Source: JBARRO01 sp049644265
Lineage (GTDB): Bacteria > Bacteroidota > Ignavibacteria > UBA10030
Direction: 5' to 3'
Assembly: GCA_049644265.1 (NCBI GenBank)
Contig: JBARRO010000155.1
Span: 1 to 46,916 of the forward strand
Length of the DNA: 46,916 bases
Shown: positions 8,993 through 18,512 of the stretch, in pieces
Layout: every line of letters begins with the position of its first letter
Numbering within the stretch: position 1 is the first letter of the stretch
Translations under genes and position numbers: made by a program
Notes under the pieces: model-generated
Seen by the model: only the letters and a program-made list of their open reading frames with translations
What the model was told of the DNA's origin: nothing
The model's database searches: none

Positions 8993-11236
8993 TTACTTGA
9001 GGAGCAACATTTTTCTCACTTGCGTGAATCTCTTTGAAGGATCTGCAATACAGACCGCTTCAATTCTGTACAAATACATTCCTGTGGTTGCATCTTGTCC
9101 CCATCTCAGGCTGTGCTCTCCAGCTTCGCGCTCCCCTTCCACCAGCTCATCGACCGTCTGTCCGAGAAGGTTGAACACGGTCAGTCTCACATAGCTTCGG
9201 ACCGGAAGAGTGAAGTGCAGGACCGTAGAGGGATTAAAAGGATTTGGATAGTTTTGACTCAGAGAAAACTCTTTCGGCATGTTTTCGGAATTCTCAGCCT
9301 CGTTTGGCGTATCTCCCGTCCCCGAAACCAGAATCGTGTCCGGCGAACGTGAAGAATTACTAAGGATGAAGAGATTCGCCGAAATAGCGCCAATGACGGC
9401 AGGCGTGAAGCGAATCGTGTCCACAAAGAACTGACCCGGCAGAAGATTTCGGGAAACCGGACGGGACGAAAAAACGCCCGAGGAGGATGTCACCGCGCTG
9501 ATTTTGAGAGTATCATTCCCGACGTTGGTGACCGTTACCGTTGTATCCTTGAAGCGACCCAGAGGGACTTTCCCGAACGAAACACTCTTCGGCGAGGCAA
9601 GTGCCCGGGGTGTGCTCAGCCAGTTCAATGAGGAAAGCATGTAAATGCCGTTGACTGCATAGATGCCGTCTCCCTGTGAATACACTGCATTCACTCCGCG
9701 ATACTCGACGGCCGGTGCAAGACGCCAGATCCTGTATCGCAACGGAGTCCCCGCGCGTATGCCGTCAAGGCCCGGCGTTTGATCATTGTCGCCCCAGACG
9801 GTGATGGCAAGATTCTGACCGTTCCAGGCAGCGCTCCCGACGCAGAAACTGTCGGCAACGGTAAATCCGTCGGCGAAGACACCAATCTCGTCTCCATCTG
9901 TCAGCGGAATTCCGGCCACCGTGGGATTGATGGAAACCGGCAATCCAACCGATGCATTATTCCCCGTTGTCGAATTGAAGTTGAAGTGGGATGTTTTGGC
10001 GAGCGAGGAGAGTTTGGAAATTCCATTCACTGCATAGACACCGCTTCCTTCCACGTATGCTGCGGAAATGCCGCGGAATTCAATACCCCTTGCGTGGCGC
10101 CAGATGCGGTACTTCATCGTTGTCCCAACCCGAATGCCATCGAGGGCGGGCGTCTGGTCGTCATCTCCCCAGACCGTGATGGCTGTACTTTGGCCCAACC
10201 AATAGGTTGCACCAACGCAAAAACTGTCTGGTGTGACAATTCCGTCAGCAAAAACCGCGATTTCATCGCCGGGTTCGAGAGGGCTGCCAAGAATGTTGGA
10301 ATTGCAGGAAATGGGGATCCCGACCGTCGCGTTGTTTCCCGTGGTGGTCCTAAACGAAAAATGTTGCGGAGTCCCCATACCTGCAACCGTGTAGATTCCG
10401 TTCACGACGTAGAATCCTGATCCCTGGGAATAACTCACGCTGATGTTCTTGTATTCTTTTCCGGTCGAGTACTGCCAGAGATGGAATCGCATGGCGGTCC
10501 CCACGCGGATTCCATCGATCGACGGGGTCTGCTCGTCATCTCCCCAGACCGTGATTGCGGCGCTCGGGCCGTTCCACACGACACCCCCCACGCAAAAACT
10601 ATCCGGCGTTGAAATGCCGTCGGCAAACACGGCAATTTCATCATCGGGACTCAGTGGAACGCTAAAGATATTCGGGTTCGAGGAAGACAGAATTCCGACC
10701 GTCGCATTATTCCCCGTCGATGAGCGGAACGCATAATGGGGAAGTTTTGCGAGCGAGGAGAGTGTGGAGATTCCGTTCGCAGAGAACGTGCCCGAACCCT
10801 GTGAGTAGGCAACCGCAATGTTTCCGTATTCTTTGTCGGTGGATTGCCGCCAGAGCCGGAACCGAAAAGGCGTTCCGGCGCGGGCTCCGTCAAGAAAGGA
10901 GGTCTGGTCGTTGTCAAGCCAAACCGTAATGGCGGTGTTCTCCCCCATCCAGACCACCGCCCCCACACAGAAACTATCCGGCGTTGAAATGCCGTCTGCG
11001 AACACGGCAATTTCATCGCCCGGTTCAAGCGGTGTGCCGAGGATGCTGGGCACAATCGATGCGGGGATCCCCAAGGTTGCGTTGGCACCGGTATTCGATA
11101 CGAATGCAAAATGATTCAGCGTGAGACCAGAACCTCCGCCTGCAATCGGAGCAGCCCTGCCTCCGGTTTGCAGCATTCCGAGAAGTAGCGGAAGCATCCA
11201 CCACACTGTTCTCAAGCGATGATATTGTCTTTTCAT
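8993..11236 (-). CDS. T9SS cargo protein with four tandem beta modules and an ASH-like domain
   Basis: Secreted protein of 747 residues. I start it at the ATG at 11236 because AAGGA lies about 11 bases upstream and a signal peptide follows (MKRQYHRLRTVWWMLPLLL); a reading from 11329 adds 31 residues of non-signal sequence. Four repeats of about 124 residues begin near 43, 167, 291 and 416. Each opens with F-x-S/T-TTGNNATVG, then has GDEIAVFADG, a conserved DSFCVGA and an acidic loop such as WGDDDQTP. Residues 544-642 look like an ASH/HYDIN-type immunoglobulin fold (choice-of-anchor D). The last about 90 residues are the T9SS sorting domain (QNYPNPFNPSTV). Middle gene of the T9SS operon. Function unknown. 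Confidence 0.87.
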   Translation of the reverse strand: MKRQYHRLRTVWWMLPLLLGMLQTGGRAAPIAGGGSGLTLNHFAFVSNTGANATLGIPASIVPSILGTPLEPGDEIAVFADGISTPDSFCVGAVVWMGENTAITVWLDNDQTSFLDGARAGTPFRFRLWRQSTDKEYGNIAVAYSQGSGTFSANGISTLSSLAKLPHYAFRSSTGNNATVGILSSSNPNIFSVPLSPDDEIAVFADGISTPDSFCVGGVVWNGPSAAITVWGDDEQTPSIDGIRVGTAMRFHLWQYSTGKEYKNISVSYSQGSGFYVVNGIYTVAGMGTPQHFSFRTTTGNNATVGIPISCNSNILGSPLEPGDEIAVFADGIVTPDSFCVGATYWLGQSTAITVWGDDDQTPALDGIRVGTTMKYRIWRHARGIEFRGISAAYVEGSGVYAVNGISKLSSLAKTSHFNFNSTTGNNASVGLPVSINPTVAGIPLTDGDEIGVFADGFTVADSFCVGSAAWNGQNLAITVWGDNDQTPGLDGIRAGTPLRYRIWRLAPAVEYRGVNAVYSQGDGIYAVNGIYMLSSLNWLSTPRALASPKSVSFGKVPLGRFKDTTVTVTNVGNDTLKISAVTSSSGVFSSRPVSRNLLPGQFFVDTIRFTPAVIGAISANLFILSNSSRSPDTILVSGTGDTPNEAENSENMPKEFSLSQNYPNPFNPSTVLHFTLPVRSYVRLTVFNLLGQTVDELVEGEREAGEHSLRWGQDATTGMYLYRIEAVCIADPSKRFTQVRKMLLLK

Positions 11237-11357
11237 GGGAGCTGTCCTTCGTTCGATGCAAACATCACGCTGATTCCGGCATGGGCTGAACGTAGTGTCC
11301 GAAGCGACAACCTTCACACGTTCTTGCATTTGCCGGCGTCTTATGGAACAGCTGAAC

Positions 11358-14300
11358 CTATCGTAGCAGCTGCATCTTCTTCGTCTCGATGAAGTCTCCT
11401 GCTGTCAGGCGATAGAAATAGACCCCACTCGACCATTGGATTGCGTTGACAGACACCTCATAGAACCCCGCCTTTTGTTCCTCATTCACCACCACGGCAA
11501 CCTTCTGACCGAGGATGTTGTACACCTCGAGCGATACTTGCGCATCCTTCGGTATTCCGTAGCGAACGACCGTTGTGGGATTGAAGGGGTTCGGGAAGTT
11601 TTGGGAAAGGCTGAATACGGTCGGAATAAGTTTTTCCGTGGCCGCGGTGATCATCCACGCCGCATCAGACTTAAATGCAAGCGCGGTCGTTGCCTTGGAT
11701 TCTGAGAGCGCATCGGTCACAGTAAGGCTTGCGAGAATGCGTTCAGAGTTTTCCTTCCTTGCCCATGCCGTAATACTCAGCGGTTCGCCTTCGACAGCAC
11801 CCTCGACCACATCGCTGGTGATCGGATCATCTCGCCAGATCGTTACGAACACCTTTCCGTTGGCCGCAACTCCACTTCCTGCGAGAATTTTTCCGGCAGT
11901 CCACACTGCAACTTCATCACCATCGGAGAACTCTTTGGACTGCACCAACGCAATCGCATTTGAGCCGGTCGGAGCCGTGCTGAGCTTATAGTGTTGAGGC
12001 ACGGCGGCTTCTGTGAGTGTGGCGGGAACCTGGATCTTTGTCAACACCGTTGGAGGAGCAAAGTTCATATTCGCAGGGTACGTCAACGTTGCAGCAGTTG
12101 AGAGATATACCTGGTACGCTTGTCCGGTTTTCATCTGCCCGATCGTGTTAATACTCAACGACGGCCAATAGATCTGGCCGGTGTTGTTTTTCACGAGGAT
12201 GAGATTACTGCCGAGAGTGGCGAGAGCAGTATCGATCCCGAGTTGCGTGTTGCGAACATAGCTGATCAGGCTCCATCCGACTGGAAGAGAATACGGCATG
12301 ATCTGGGGTAAGAGCTCGTCGCCGTTTAGTCGGAGCGTGTCGGGGCCGGTCATGTAGATTTGATAGCCGTGACGGGGGTTCCAATTCCCGATCGTATTGA
12401 CCGACAACGCAGGCCAATACACCTGTCCCACGCCGTTTTTCATCAGTACGATATGAGAACTGATCGGTGAGAGCAGTGAAGATACAGCGGGATTTACAGG
12501 CGTGACAATGGACGAAATCATATTCCATCCCTGCGGCAGCACAATTCCATGGTTGATCGATGTGATGCCAACGAGCGAGCTCAGCACATGCGCAGTCCCT
12601 TGTGCATAGGTTGAACCTCCGCTTTGGTAGCTCACGATTGCGGGGTGCTCCCGTCCCTCCACGCCATCCCACAGTTTCAACTGGATGTTTTCGCCAAGAA
12701 CAAATCCATCCTTCGTCGGTGTCAGAGGATTGTCTCCAAAGGCAGAGAACCATATGGCACTATAACTTTCAATCCAATAGACGTAGCCCGCACAGATGAG
12801 GCTGTCGTTGCGCTGGAAAAAGGCCCCGATTGCGTCATCTTGACGCAACGCTTGGTTCCCAATGCGTGGATTGATGCTTGCGTAGACTACCATCGTATCC
12901 AGATACGGTGTCGGTGTCATTCGCCATGACAGTGGCACGTAGATACCATGCGTGCGGAAATTCAACGGAGTCGACCATTGGCTGTGACCGTACGGATTAA
13001 GAGCGCTGACTCGCCAGTAGTACCATGTGCTGTTGGAGAGAACCGGCTTGAGTACAGTAATGTAGCCTCCCGCAGTGTCAGTGTTATCTGTTTTCAGGAA
13101 GGATGAATCGCTGAATGCGATGCTTGAAAAAAGTGAATCGTGCGCAACCTGAACCCAGTAACGATCAGTGCCTTCAGAAGCCGACCAGGCCAGTGACGGT
13201 TTTGGACTAACGCTTTGCGCACCGCCCAAAGGCCACAAGAGGTTTGGCGTTGGGGGGGGCACCTGGGTCCTAAACTCGAAAGCGTCCGCCTCTGTCAAAC
13301 CATGATGGGCGGTGACCGCGAGCGTCCCGGGGTTCTCGTTCAGTACATGTCCCGAGACGACATCGAGCGAAAGAACATAGACGATATCTGCCTCGGCGCC
13401 GATGGTGAACTCGTCTTCAATGACTGCGCCGGGCTTTGATGGGTTCGTGGGATACGTAAACTGCCTGCCGAGCGGATCGTAGGTCCGATTGTGGACAAAA
13501 ATGACTTCTGTGTTGTCGCTACCCACGAGAGGATCCCATACACCGTTTCCGCTTTGGTCACGCCATGAGACTGTTAGTTGTCGGGGGCTGGCTGGGTTGC
13601 TCACGTCAAACACTTGAAATGGAACACTCACGAACGACTCGCCGTTTGGGGCCGCGGGTATCGTATCCGTCATCAACATATATCCTGTGTTGGGGCCCAC
13701 CCGTCGCACTCGATAGGCTTTTTGAGGCGCACTGGCACTGAACCGCACTTCTATGGGAGGCGAAAGGGCTGCGTTGAAATTCGTGGCGAAGTGGGCGAGA
13801 TAGGTTGGAGCCGCCTGATCGGCGGTGATGACTCCTCCCCGAAATATCCCGCCGAATCGATTGCCTCCTTCAATCCAGCGAGTGAAGGCAGAACTCCACG
13901 TCGCGGAAGAAATCCCCGTGACTCCAAATCCAGGGCCCCGAAGAATCTTGAACCCGTCGGTGACTTGAACGTTGTGGCCGATCTCATCCGGCAGCGGAGA
14001 ATGGAACTGAATTGTTGTCGCCGCCGTGAGATCCAGAAGATTCAACAGTTTAGTACCGGACGAGTCGGAAATCGTGATTCTGTACAGATGATTCTTCAGC
14101 GCGTTACGATTGACGACAAGGGTCGAAAAGGACCAATCGCTGAGGCCGAGCGTATGCGTGACCGGTGTTCCATAAAATGGCACTATCGGCCTGACAACGG
14201 GAAAACTCAGTGTGTCGATCCAGAGGTTCGAAAGTGTGTCAACGATGACGACACCGACCCTGAAATATGGGTCGGGAAAGTCCGATCGAATGTTGAAAGA

Positions 14301-16478
14301 GAAGTACGAAGCCGGGTCGGACGGGTTGTAGGAGAAATTGTTTTGTTGATTAATCGCGAGTTGATTGATTGAAATGCTTTTCCCGATTTCCTCGGGATAC
14401 GCAAGGACGGTCAGGCCCGACACAGTGAACGCCGAGTTGTTCACGAGAGTAAACCCGTACCGAATGTCCTCCCCGGGGTTGACCGCACCGTCGCTATTCA
14501 AATTGTCGGAGAACACCTGGGGACTCATCGCTTCGAGCGGACCTGCCGTGGTAATGTTCGAAGCAACGAGCGGAAATGTGTAAGGAGCCCCGAGTACATC
14601 GGTAAAGGAAAGGTCGAACGACATTCCGGTTTGTTCCCGACTCATGGTGAGTGAGTTCGCAAATGTTCCGTCGCCCAGCGCCCCGTCGCCGTGGGCTCCG
14701 TCGTCGTAGAGGGTTATCAGACTTACCGTGCTTCCGTTGCGGCGCCGGAGAGTTCCCTGCATTGCGACAGGCCGCGGCAAGCCTCCGGAGGCGGTGACGC
14801 TCACCGTTGCAAGCGAGCCGTTGGGATAGGTCACTTTGGTGGCTACAGAAGGCGGAGCTGAAGAGAAGAGCGTGTTAAACATGACTTGCGCAATAACGTC
14901 AACTGAGCGCAGGGCCGCCACGCTCGAAAGACGGTCTGCTCCAAGCCCTCCGAGCAATGCGACCACAATAGCCTGGGTGTCTCCCGGAGCCATTGCGAAC
15001 GGACCGCTATTCAGAATAATTCTCCGATCGCTGGGAGGAAGGGACTGTTCCTGCCCCAGTCCGTCCAGAAATCCGGTTTGAGTCACGGGGTCCCCCGAGA
15101 GTGGGAACTTGGAGATCGGAAACGGCCCGCTTGGATAAGGTATATCCGGGCCTGAGATCGATCCAACGGGCGAGAAGCCGCGGAGCATCTCCCACCATCG
15201 GCCGGTACCCAGTGTATAATTGTTGAATGGTGGATCGTTCAGTGAACTATTCGCGGCAAAATAAGAGAACGAAGACATTCCCAGGTTTCTGTATCCACCG
15301 CGGCGTTTAAGGTTAAAGACGGCTGTGTCAGACGGGCTCGAAGCGACCATGGGGCCGGCGAAGAAATCATAGCCGACCGCAGGGGGCGGGAGACTGAATG
15401 TCGCAAATTTCGAATCTGACGGAAGAGCGTTGTAAACGTATCCGAGACTTAATATGCTGTCGCATCCGGCGATGTCATCGCCCGGGTTGCCGAGATCCGG
15501 ATCGCTCCACTGAGCAACAAACATGCTGTCCATGTAAAAGGACCCTTTGGTTCCATCCCCAAAATCTACTCCGCCCTTGTTGATAAACTTGAACTGTCTG
15601 AAGGCTACGTTGCCCAACGGTCCGCTCGATTTATAGCCCCACGTGGTGATCTGCACTTCAAGTCCAAGCGGATAGGAACCTTCGAACGAGAGAGTCGTCG
15701 ACTCGTCGAGGTCATTGTAGACCGACCAGATAACCTGGTCGGCGGCTGCTTTCATGTTTGGACCCGATACACCAGGCTCATCACGGTTCTGACTTATAAG
15801 GCTGTCAACGGTAAATGCCGGACCGAACGCCGGTGGCGGATCATAGACTCCGTTCTTATTTCGATCGATGAACGGGGCGCCATACGAGACGGGCCATTGT
15901 GCCCAATCGAGAGCGTACTGATTCCGTATTGCGTCCATCTGACCTTGCGACACCTGGTCGAAGGGCATCTCGAATGATTCTGCAGCATCGCGGCGCACAT
16001 CGGCATCGCTCATGGTCGCATAGTCGCGCCTGATGCGATAGATACGCACTTCTGACACATTAGGATCGGCTGCAACCGCTGCAGCACCCGTCCCGATAAT
16101 TCGTCCCGGTCGTGTTGTCGGGTTATACGTTGCACCCCCTACACGGATCAGCTGTCCAAACGGAGCAGACTGTGTTCGGCCGGCATCCTTGAATGCTTTT
16201 GCTCCCCAGACCAAAGCGTCCTGGAAGATGACATTCCCGGTTCCGCGTGGGAACAGAGAAGCGTTGTCGCTGTTGGGCGAAAGGCCAAACTGACCGTTCG
16301 ATTTCAGCCACGAGGTAATGTTGTTAATGTTGAGCAGCTGGTAGGAAGGGAAGCCCGTAGTTTTTGCCAGGTAGCGTGGCGGGACGATTCTTGCGCTCTT
16401 GTCGGGCTGTCCTACTGCCAGACCCGAGAGGATGGATATACCAAACGCAACGATAAACGCGCGATTGCAATTGAACAT
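11358..16478 (-). CDS. Large T9SS cargo protein, first gene of the secreted-protein operon
   Basis: Secreted protein of 1706 residues. The ATG at 16478 is chosen because AAGGAGG precedes it at good spacing and a signal peptide follows (MFNCNRAFIVAFGISILSG); the open frame continues 53 codons upstream without a ribosome site. The N-terminal half is an unassigned beta-rich region, with an anchor-X-like stretch (LYDDGAHGDGALGDGTF). Near 1140-1240 is a fibronectin-III-like domain (TWYYWRVSALN). Then come one GDEIAVF-type module as in the next gene (DDAIGAFF, ICAGYVYW, FGDNPLTPTKDG) and two tandem GWN/GWS modules with GQVYWP/GQIYWP as in the third gene. The last about 90 residues are a T9SS sorting domain (SQNFPNPFNPTTV). 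Sharing modules with both downstream genes suggests one surface assembly. Confidence 0.87.
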   Translation of the reverse strand: MFNCNRAFIVAFGISILSGLAVGQPDKSARIVPPRYLAKTTGFPSYQLLNINNITSWLKSNGQFGLSPNSDNASLFPRGTGNVIFQDALVWGAKAFKDAGRTQSAPFGQLIRVGGATYNPTTRPGRIIGTGAAAVAADPNVSEVRIYRIRRDYATMSDADVRRDAAESFEMPFDQVSQGQMDAIRNQYALDWAQWPVSYGAPFIDRNKNGVYDPPPAFGPAFTVDSLISQNRDEPGVSGPNMKAAADQVIWSVYNDLDESTTLSFEGSYPLGLEVQITTWGYKSSGPLGNVAFRQFKFINKGGVDFGDGTKGSFYMDSMFVAQWSDPDLGNPGDDIAGCDSILSLGYVYNALPSDSKFATFSLPPPAVGYDFFAGPMVASSPSDTAVFNLKRRGGYRNLGMSSFSYFAANSSLNDPPFNNYTLGTGRWWEMLRGFSPVGSISGPDIPYPSGPFPISKFPLSGDPVTQTGFLDGLGQEQSLPPSDRRIILNSGPFAMAPGDTQAIVVALLGGLGADRLSSVAALRSVDVIAQVMFNTLFSSAPPSVATKVTYPNGSLATVSVTASGGLPRPVAMQGTLRRRNGSTVSLITLYDDGAHGDGALGDGTFANSLTMSREQTGMSFDLSFTDVLGAPYTFPLVASNITTAGPLEAMSPQVFSDNLNSDGAVNPGEDIRYGFTLVNNSAFTVSGLTVLAYPEEIGKSISINQLAINQQNNFSYNPSDPASYFSFNIRSDFPDPYFRVGVVIVDTLSNLWIDTLSFPVVRPIVPFYGTPVTHTLGLSDWSFSTLVVNRNALKNHLYRITISDSSGTKLLNLLDLTAATTIQFHSPLPDEIGHNVQVTDGFKILRGPGFGVTGISSATWSSAFTRWIEGGNRFGGIFRGGVITADQAAPTYLAHFATNFNAALSPPIEVRFSASAPQKAYRVRRVGPNTGYMLMTDTIPAAPNGESFVSVPFQVFDVSNPASPRQLTVSWRDQSGNGVWDPLVGSDNTEVIFVHNRTYDPLGRQFTYPTNPSKPGAVIEDEFTIGAEADIVYVLSLDVVSGHVLNENPGTLAVTAHHGLTEADAFEFRTQVPPPTPNLLWPLGGAQSVSPKPSLAWSASEGTDRYWVQVAHDSLFSSIAFSDSSFLKTDNTDTAGGYITVLKPVLSNSTWYYWRVSALNPYGHSQWSTPLNFRTHGIYVPLSWRMTPTPYLDTMVVYASINPRIGNQALRQDDAIGAFFQRNDSLICAGYVYWIESYSAIWFSAFGDNPLTPTKDGFVLGENIQLKLWDGVEGREHPAIVSYQSGGSTYAQGTAHVLSSLVGITSINHGIVLPQGWNMISSIVTPVNPAVSSLLSPISSHIVLMKNGVGQVYWPALSVNTIGNWNPRHGYQIYMTGPDTLRLNGDELLPQIMPYSLPVGWSLISYVRNTQLGIDTALATLGSNLILVKNNTGQIYWPSLSINTIGQMKTGQAYQVYLSTAATLTYPANMNFAPPTVLTKIQVPATLTEAAVPQHYKLSTAPTGSNAIALVQSKEFSDGDEVAVWTAGKILAGSGVAANGKVFVTIWRDDPITSDVVEGAVEGEPLSITAWARKENSERILASLTVTDALSESKATTALAFKSDAAWMITAATEKLIPTVFSLSQNFPNPFNPTTVVRYGIPKDAQVSLEVYNILGQKVAVVVNEEQKAGFYEVSVNAIQWSSGVYFYRLTAGDFIETKKMQLLR

Positions 16479-16909
16479 GGAGAGGCCTCCTTGAAGGAAT
16501 TGAAATGAGAAAAAACTCAGTTTCAAATCAACGACGGGTGTAGAGTTGTGGCGAAGAGACGGAATCCGGGCAGACAACGCCAGATGAGAAAGGAACCGTG
16601 AGGAAATGCAGAAGAGATTCGTTGTTACAACGAACACATCGGCGCCTTTTGAGAAATGAAATCGTTTCTCTCCGCAACGAAATGCGGGAGGCTACGACTC
16701 GATATTCACTCGCTGTTGAAGAACGAGGCTCCCCCGGGAAGCAGTGAGGCAGAAAAGAAACTGAACGGCGGGATCCCCCAAGAGTGATTTTATTATGCGA
16801 TGAGGCCCACGACTTTAGAGAGATTTCGCGAGATTGTCAAGCTGAGGAATGATAAAATGGAAATGTCACAGAGAGAATTCCTAATTTTAGGAAAAGTCAT
16901 CATGCTCTG
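16479..16909. other. Intergenic leader of the T9SS operon
   Basis: This 431-base stretch without a gene holds the promoter at 16812-16840 and a leader of about 330 bases. It contains a hairpin at 16651-16670 (GAGAAA arms) and a perfect palindrome at 16878-16893 (TTCCTAA arms), just downstream of the DUF4139 stop codon, that could weakly terminate that gene. I see no small coding frame with a ribosome site. Confidence 0.5.
16812..16840 (-). promoter_or_regulatory. Sigma70-like promoter for the T9SS operon
   Basis: Reading the minus strand, TTGACA (16840-16835) is followed by 17 bases and TAAAGT (16817-16812). The -35 box matches the consensus fully and the -10 box at four of six positions. 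It points toward the start codon at 16478 and leaves a leader of about 330 bases. Note that Bacteroidota proper often use a different promoter form, so this is a prediction. Confidence 0.45.
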
Positions 16910-18400
16910 TTACCATGAGTAACGAATTGTGTACTTCACAGTCTTTTCCTCGTCTGCTGTGATGTGCACCGGTATCCGCACCGTTGTCTGATCAACCTTC
17001 TCCCACTTGGCGGTACTCGAAGTGATGTCCCAGTCATTCCACCTCCAGGGATGTTCGTAAATAACCACCTCGACAGCTTCCTTCTTGTGATTCCTAACCT
17101 TGATCTCAAACGTTTCATCGTAGACGTGTCCGCTGACAACGGTCCTGAAGTTAGACTGTGCGCGTGAGCCGACAATATCGAATGCATTGCCCAAATACAG
17201 CCGAATTTCTTCATCCTTGGGTGTGTGGTCGATTTCGTCCTCACCGATAAACTGCTCCTTGCCGTCATCATCCCGCTTGTAAACACGCACCTTTCCTTTC
17301 GGCAACGGAATCCCCAGGCCGGCCTTTTCTTCATTCTTCAACGTCACATACACTCCGACCTTTGGGTTCGACTGCTGACCGAAACTCCCTTGTTCCCGGT
17401 ACGAATAGTTGTTGTACCATCCACGCCAGGAAACACCCAAACCGTCATACACAAAGATCTTATTTGACTGCACGTTCCTCGCAGAGGTCAATTCAATCTG
17501 TTTTGTCTCGTTGTCGGCAAGATCAGTCCGGCGCTGAAGCGTATAGAGCTTGTACTCGAACAGCTCTTTTTGCGTGAACTGCGCTGTTTCATCGGTGGCC
17601 CGTGCCTTCATGGACAGAGCGCCGTAATTATGCTGCGGCTCCTGAACGATGTTCACGTCCCCGGCGACGAGTTTGAGGCCTGCGTTCTTGAATGTTGTGC
17701 CCGAGTTGTTTTTCAGTGTCACCCATCCTGTAAGATCGGCCCTCGTGTCTTCTGCATTCAACAGAATCACATAGTTACAAATCCACGAGAGCTGACTGGC
17801 AAGATAGCTGATTTCCGTTTTGTGCTCACCCGCCCGGCTGTTCGTGACCAGCCATTCGAGTTGCGGCTTCAGAATGAGTCCTTCGGGAAGGCTGGGAAGG
17901 ACAAGCCAGCCGGAAGGATTGATCTCGATTTTTCCGTTGACCTCCGCGATCATCTGACCGCTGTAGTACTGATTAATACCCGGCTGAGCCTGCCAACCGG
18001 TCGAGAGCAGTTTTGCTCGAACGGTGTATTCCTTTTTCGTTTCTTCGTTGAACCGGATAAACTCCACTTCCTTTCCGACATATTTTTCCAGCAGTTTGGC
18101 CTGATGAACAAGGTCATACTGAAAATTCTGTTCCAGGACTCGGACTGCCGAGGCATCCGTGAGACTTGAGAAATGCAGGGATGTCCCATCGATTGTTGCA
18201 GGAATATCCGGCACGACGACACGATTGAATCCCTTGGCGAGGCTCATGGTCCGCTCTTCACGCACCAACGCAAGGTTGGAGTTGTAGACCGTGAGATCGA
18301 CCGATGTGCGCTCCCCCGCAAGTTGCGATGGGTTTGTTTGCGCGAGCAGCGACGCCGTTATCGAGACGGCAATTGCTAGAAGACCGATAATCCGTTTCAT
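16910..18400 (-). CDS. DUF4139 domain-containing exported protein
   Basis: 496 residues from the ATG at 18400, chosen over one 11 codons upstream because AAAGGA lies before it and a signal peptide starts there (MKRIIGLLAIAVSITASLLA). The N-terminal region has YNSNLALVREER, and the central and C-terminal part matches the DUF4139 layout (LTGWVTLKNNSGTTFKNAGL near 240, IRYSW at the end). DUF4139 proteins are beta-rich and exported; their biochemical role is not established. It sits between the T9SS operon promoter and the amidohydrolase gene, and no operon partner is evident. Confidence 0.85.
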   Translation of the reverse strand: MKRIIGLLAIAVSITASLLAQTNPSQLAGERTSVDLTVYNSNLALVREERTMSLAKGFNRVVVPDIPATIDGTSLHFSSLTDASAVRVLEQNFQYDLVHQAKLLEKYVGKEVEFIRFNEETKKEYTVRAKLLSTGWQAQPGINQYYSGQMIAEVNGKIEINPSGWLVLPSLPEGLILKPQLEWLVTNSRAGEHKTEISYLASQLSWICNYVILLNAEDTRADLTGWVTLKNNSGTTFKNAGLKLVAGDVNIVQEPQHNYGALSMKARATDETAQFTQKELFEYKLYTLQRRTDLADNETKQIELTSARNVQSNKIFVYDGLGVSWRGWYNNYSYREQGSFGQQSNPKVGVYVTLKNEEKAGLGIPLPKGKVRVYKRDDDGKEQFIGEDEIDHTPKDEEIRLYLGNAFDIVGSRAQSNFRTVVSGHVYDETFEIKVRNHKKEAVEVVIYEHPWRWNDWDITSSTAKWEKVDQTTVRIPVHITADEEKTVKYTIRYSW

Positions 18401-18477
18401 GGCTTTTTCCTTTCGTGGAAATCTTCTGTTCATGCTGCGAAAGGCTTTGAGGTAAACGATTCAATCCCGATTCTTTA

Positions 18478-18512
18478 TACTTATCTGCTTACTACTCCTC
18501 TACTTCCTACTT
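18478..18512. repeat. Heptamer array abutting the amidohydrolase stop codon
   Basis: About five heptads (TACTTAT, CTGCTTA, CTACTCC, TCTACTT, CCTACTT) run into the last codons of the neighbouring minus-strand gene, whose TAG stop lies at 18507-18509. On the sense strand the stop is therefore part of a purine-rich array (TAGGAAGTAG). The same TACTT words recur at 43891-43946. Confidence 0.7.

Noticed and set aside
16479..16637. 53-codon N-terminal extension of the first T9SS gene
   Set aside because: It lacks a ribosome site and would bury the signal peptide that starts at 16478.
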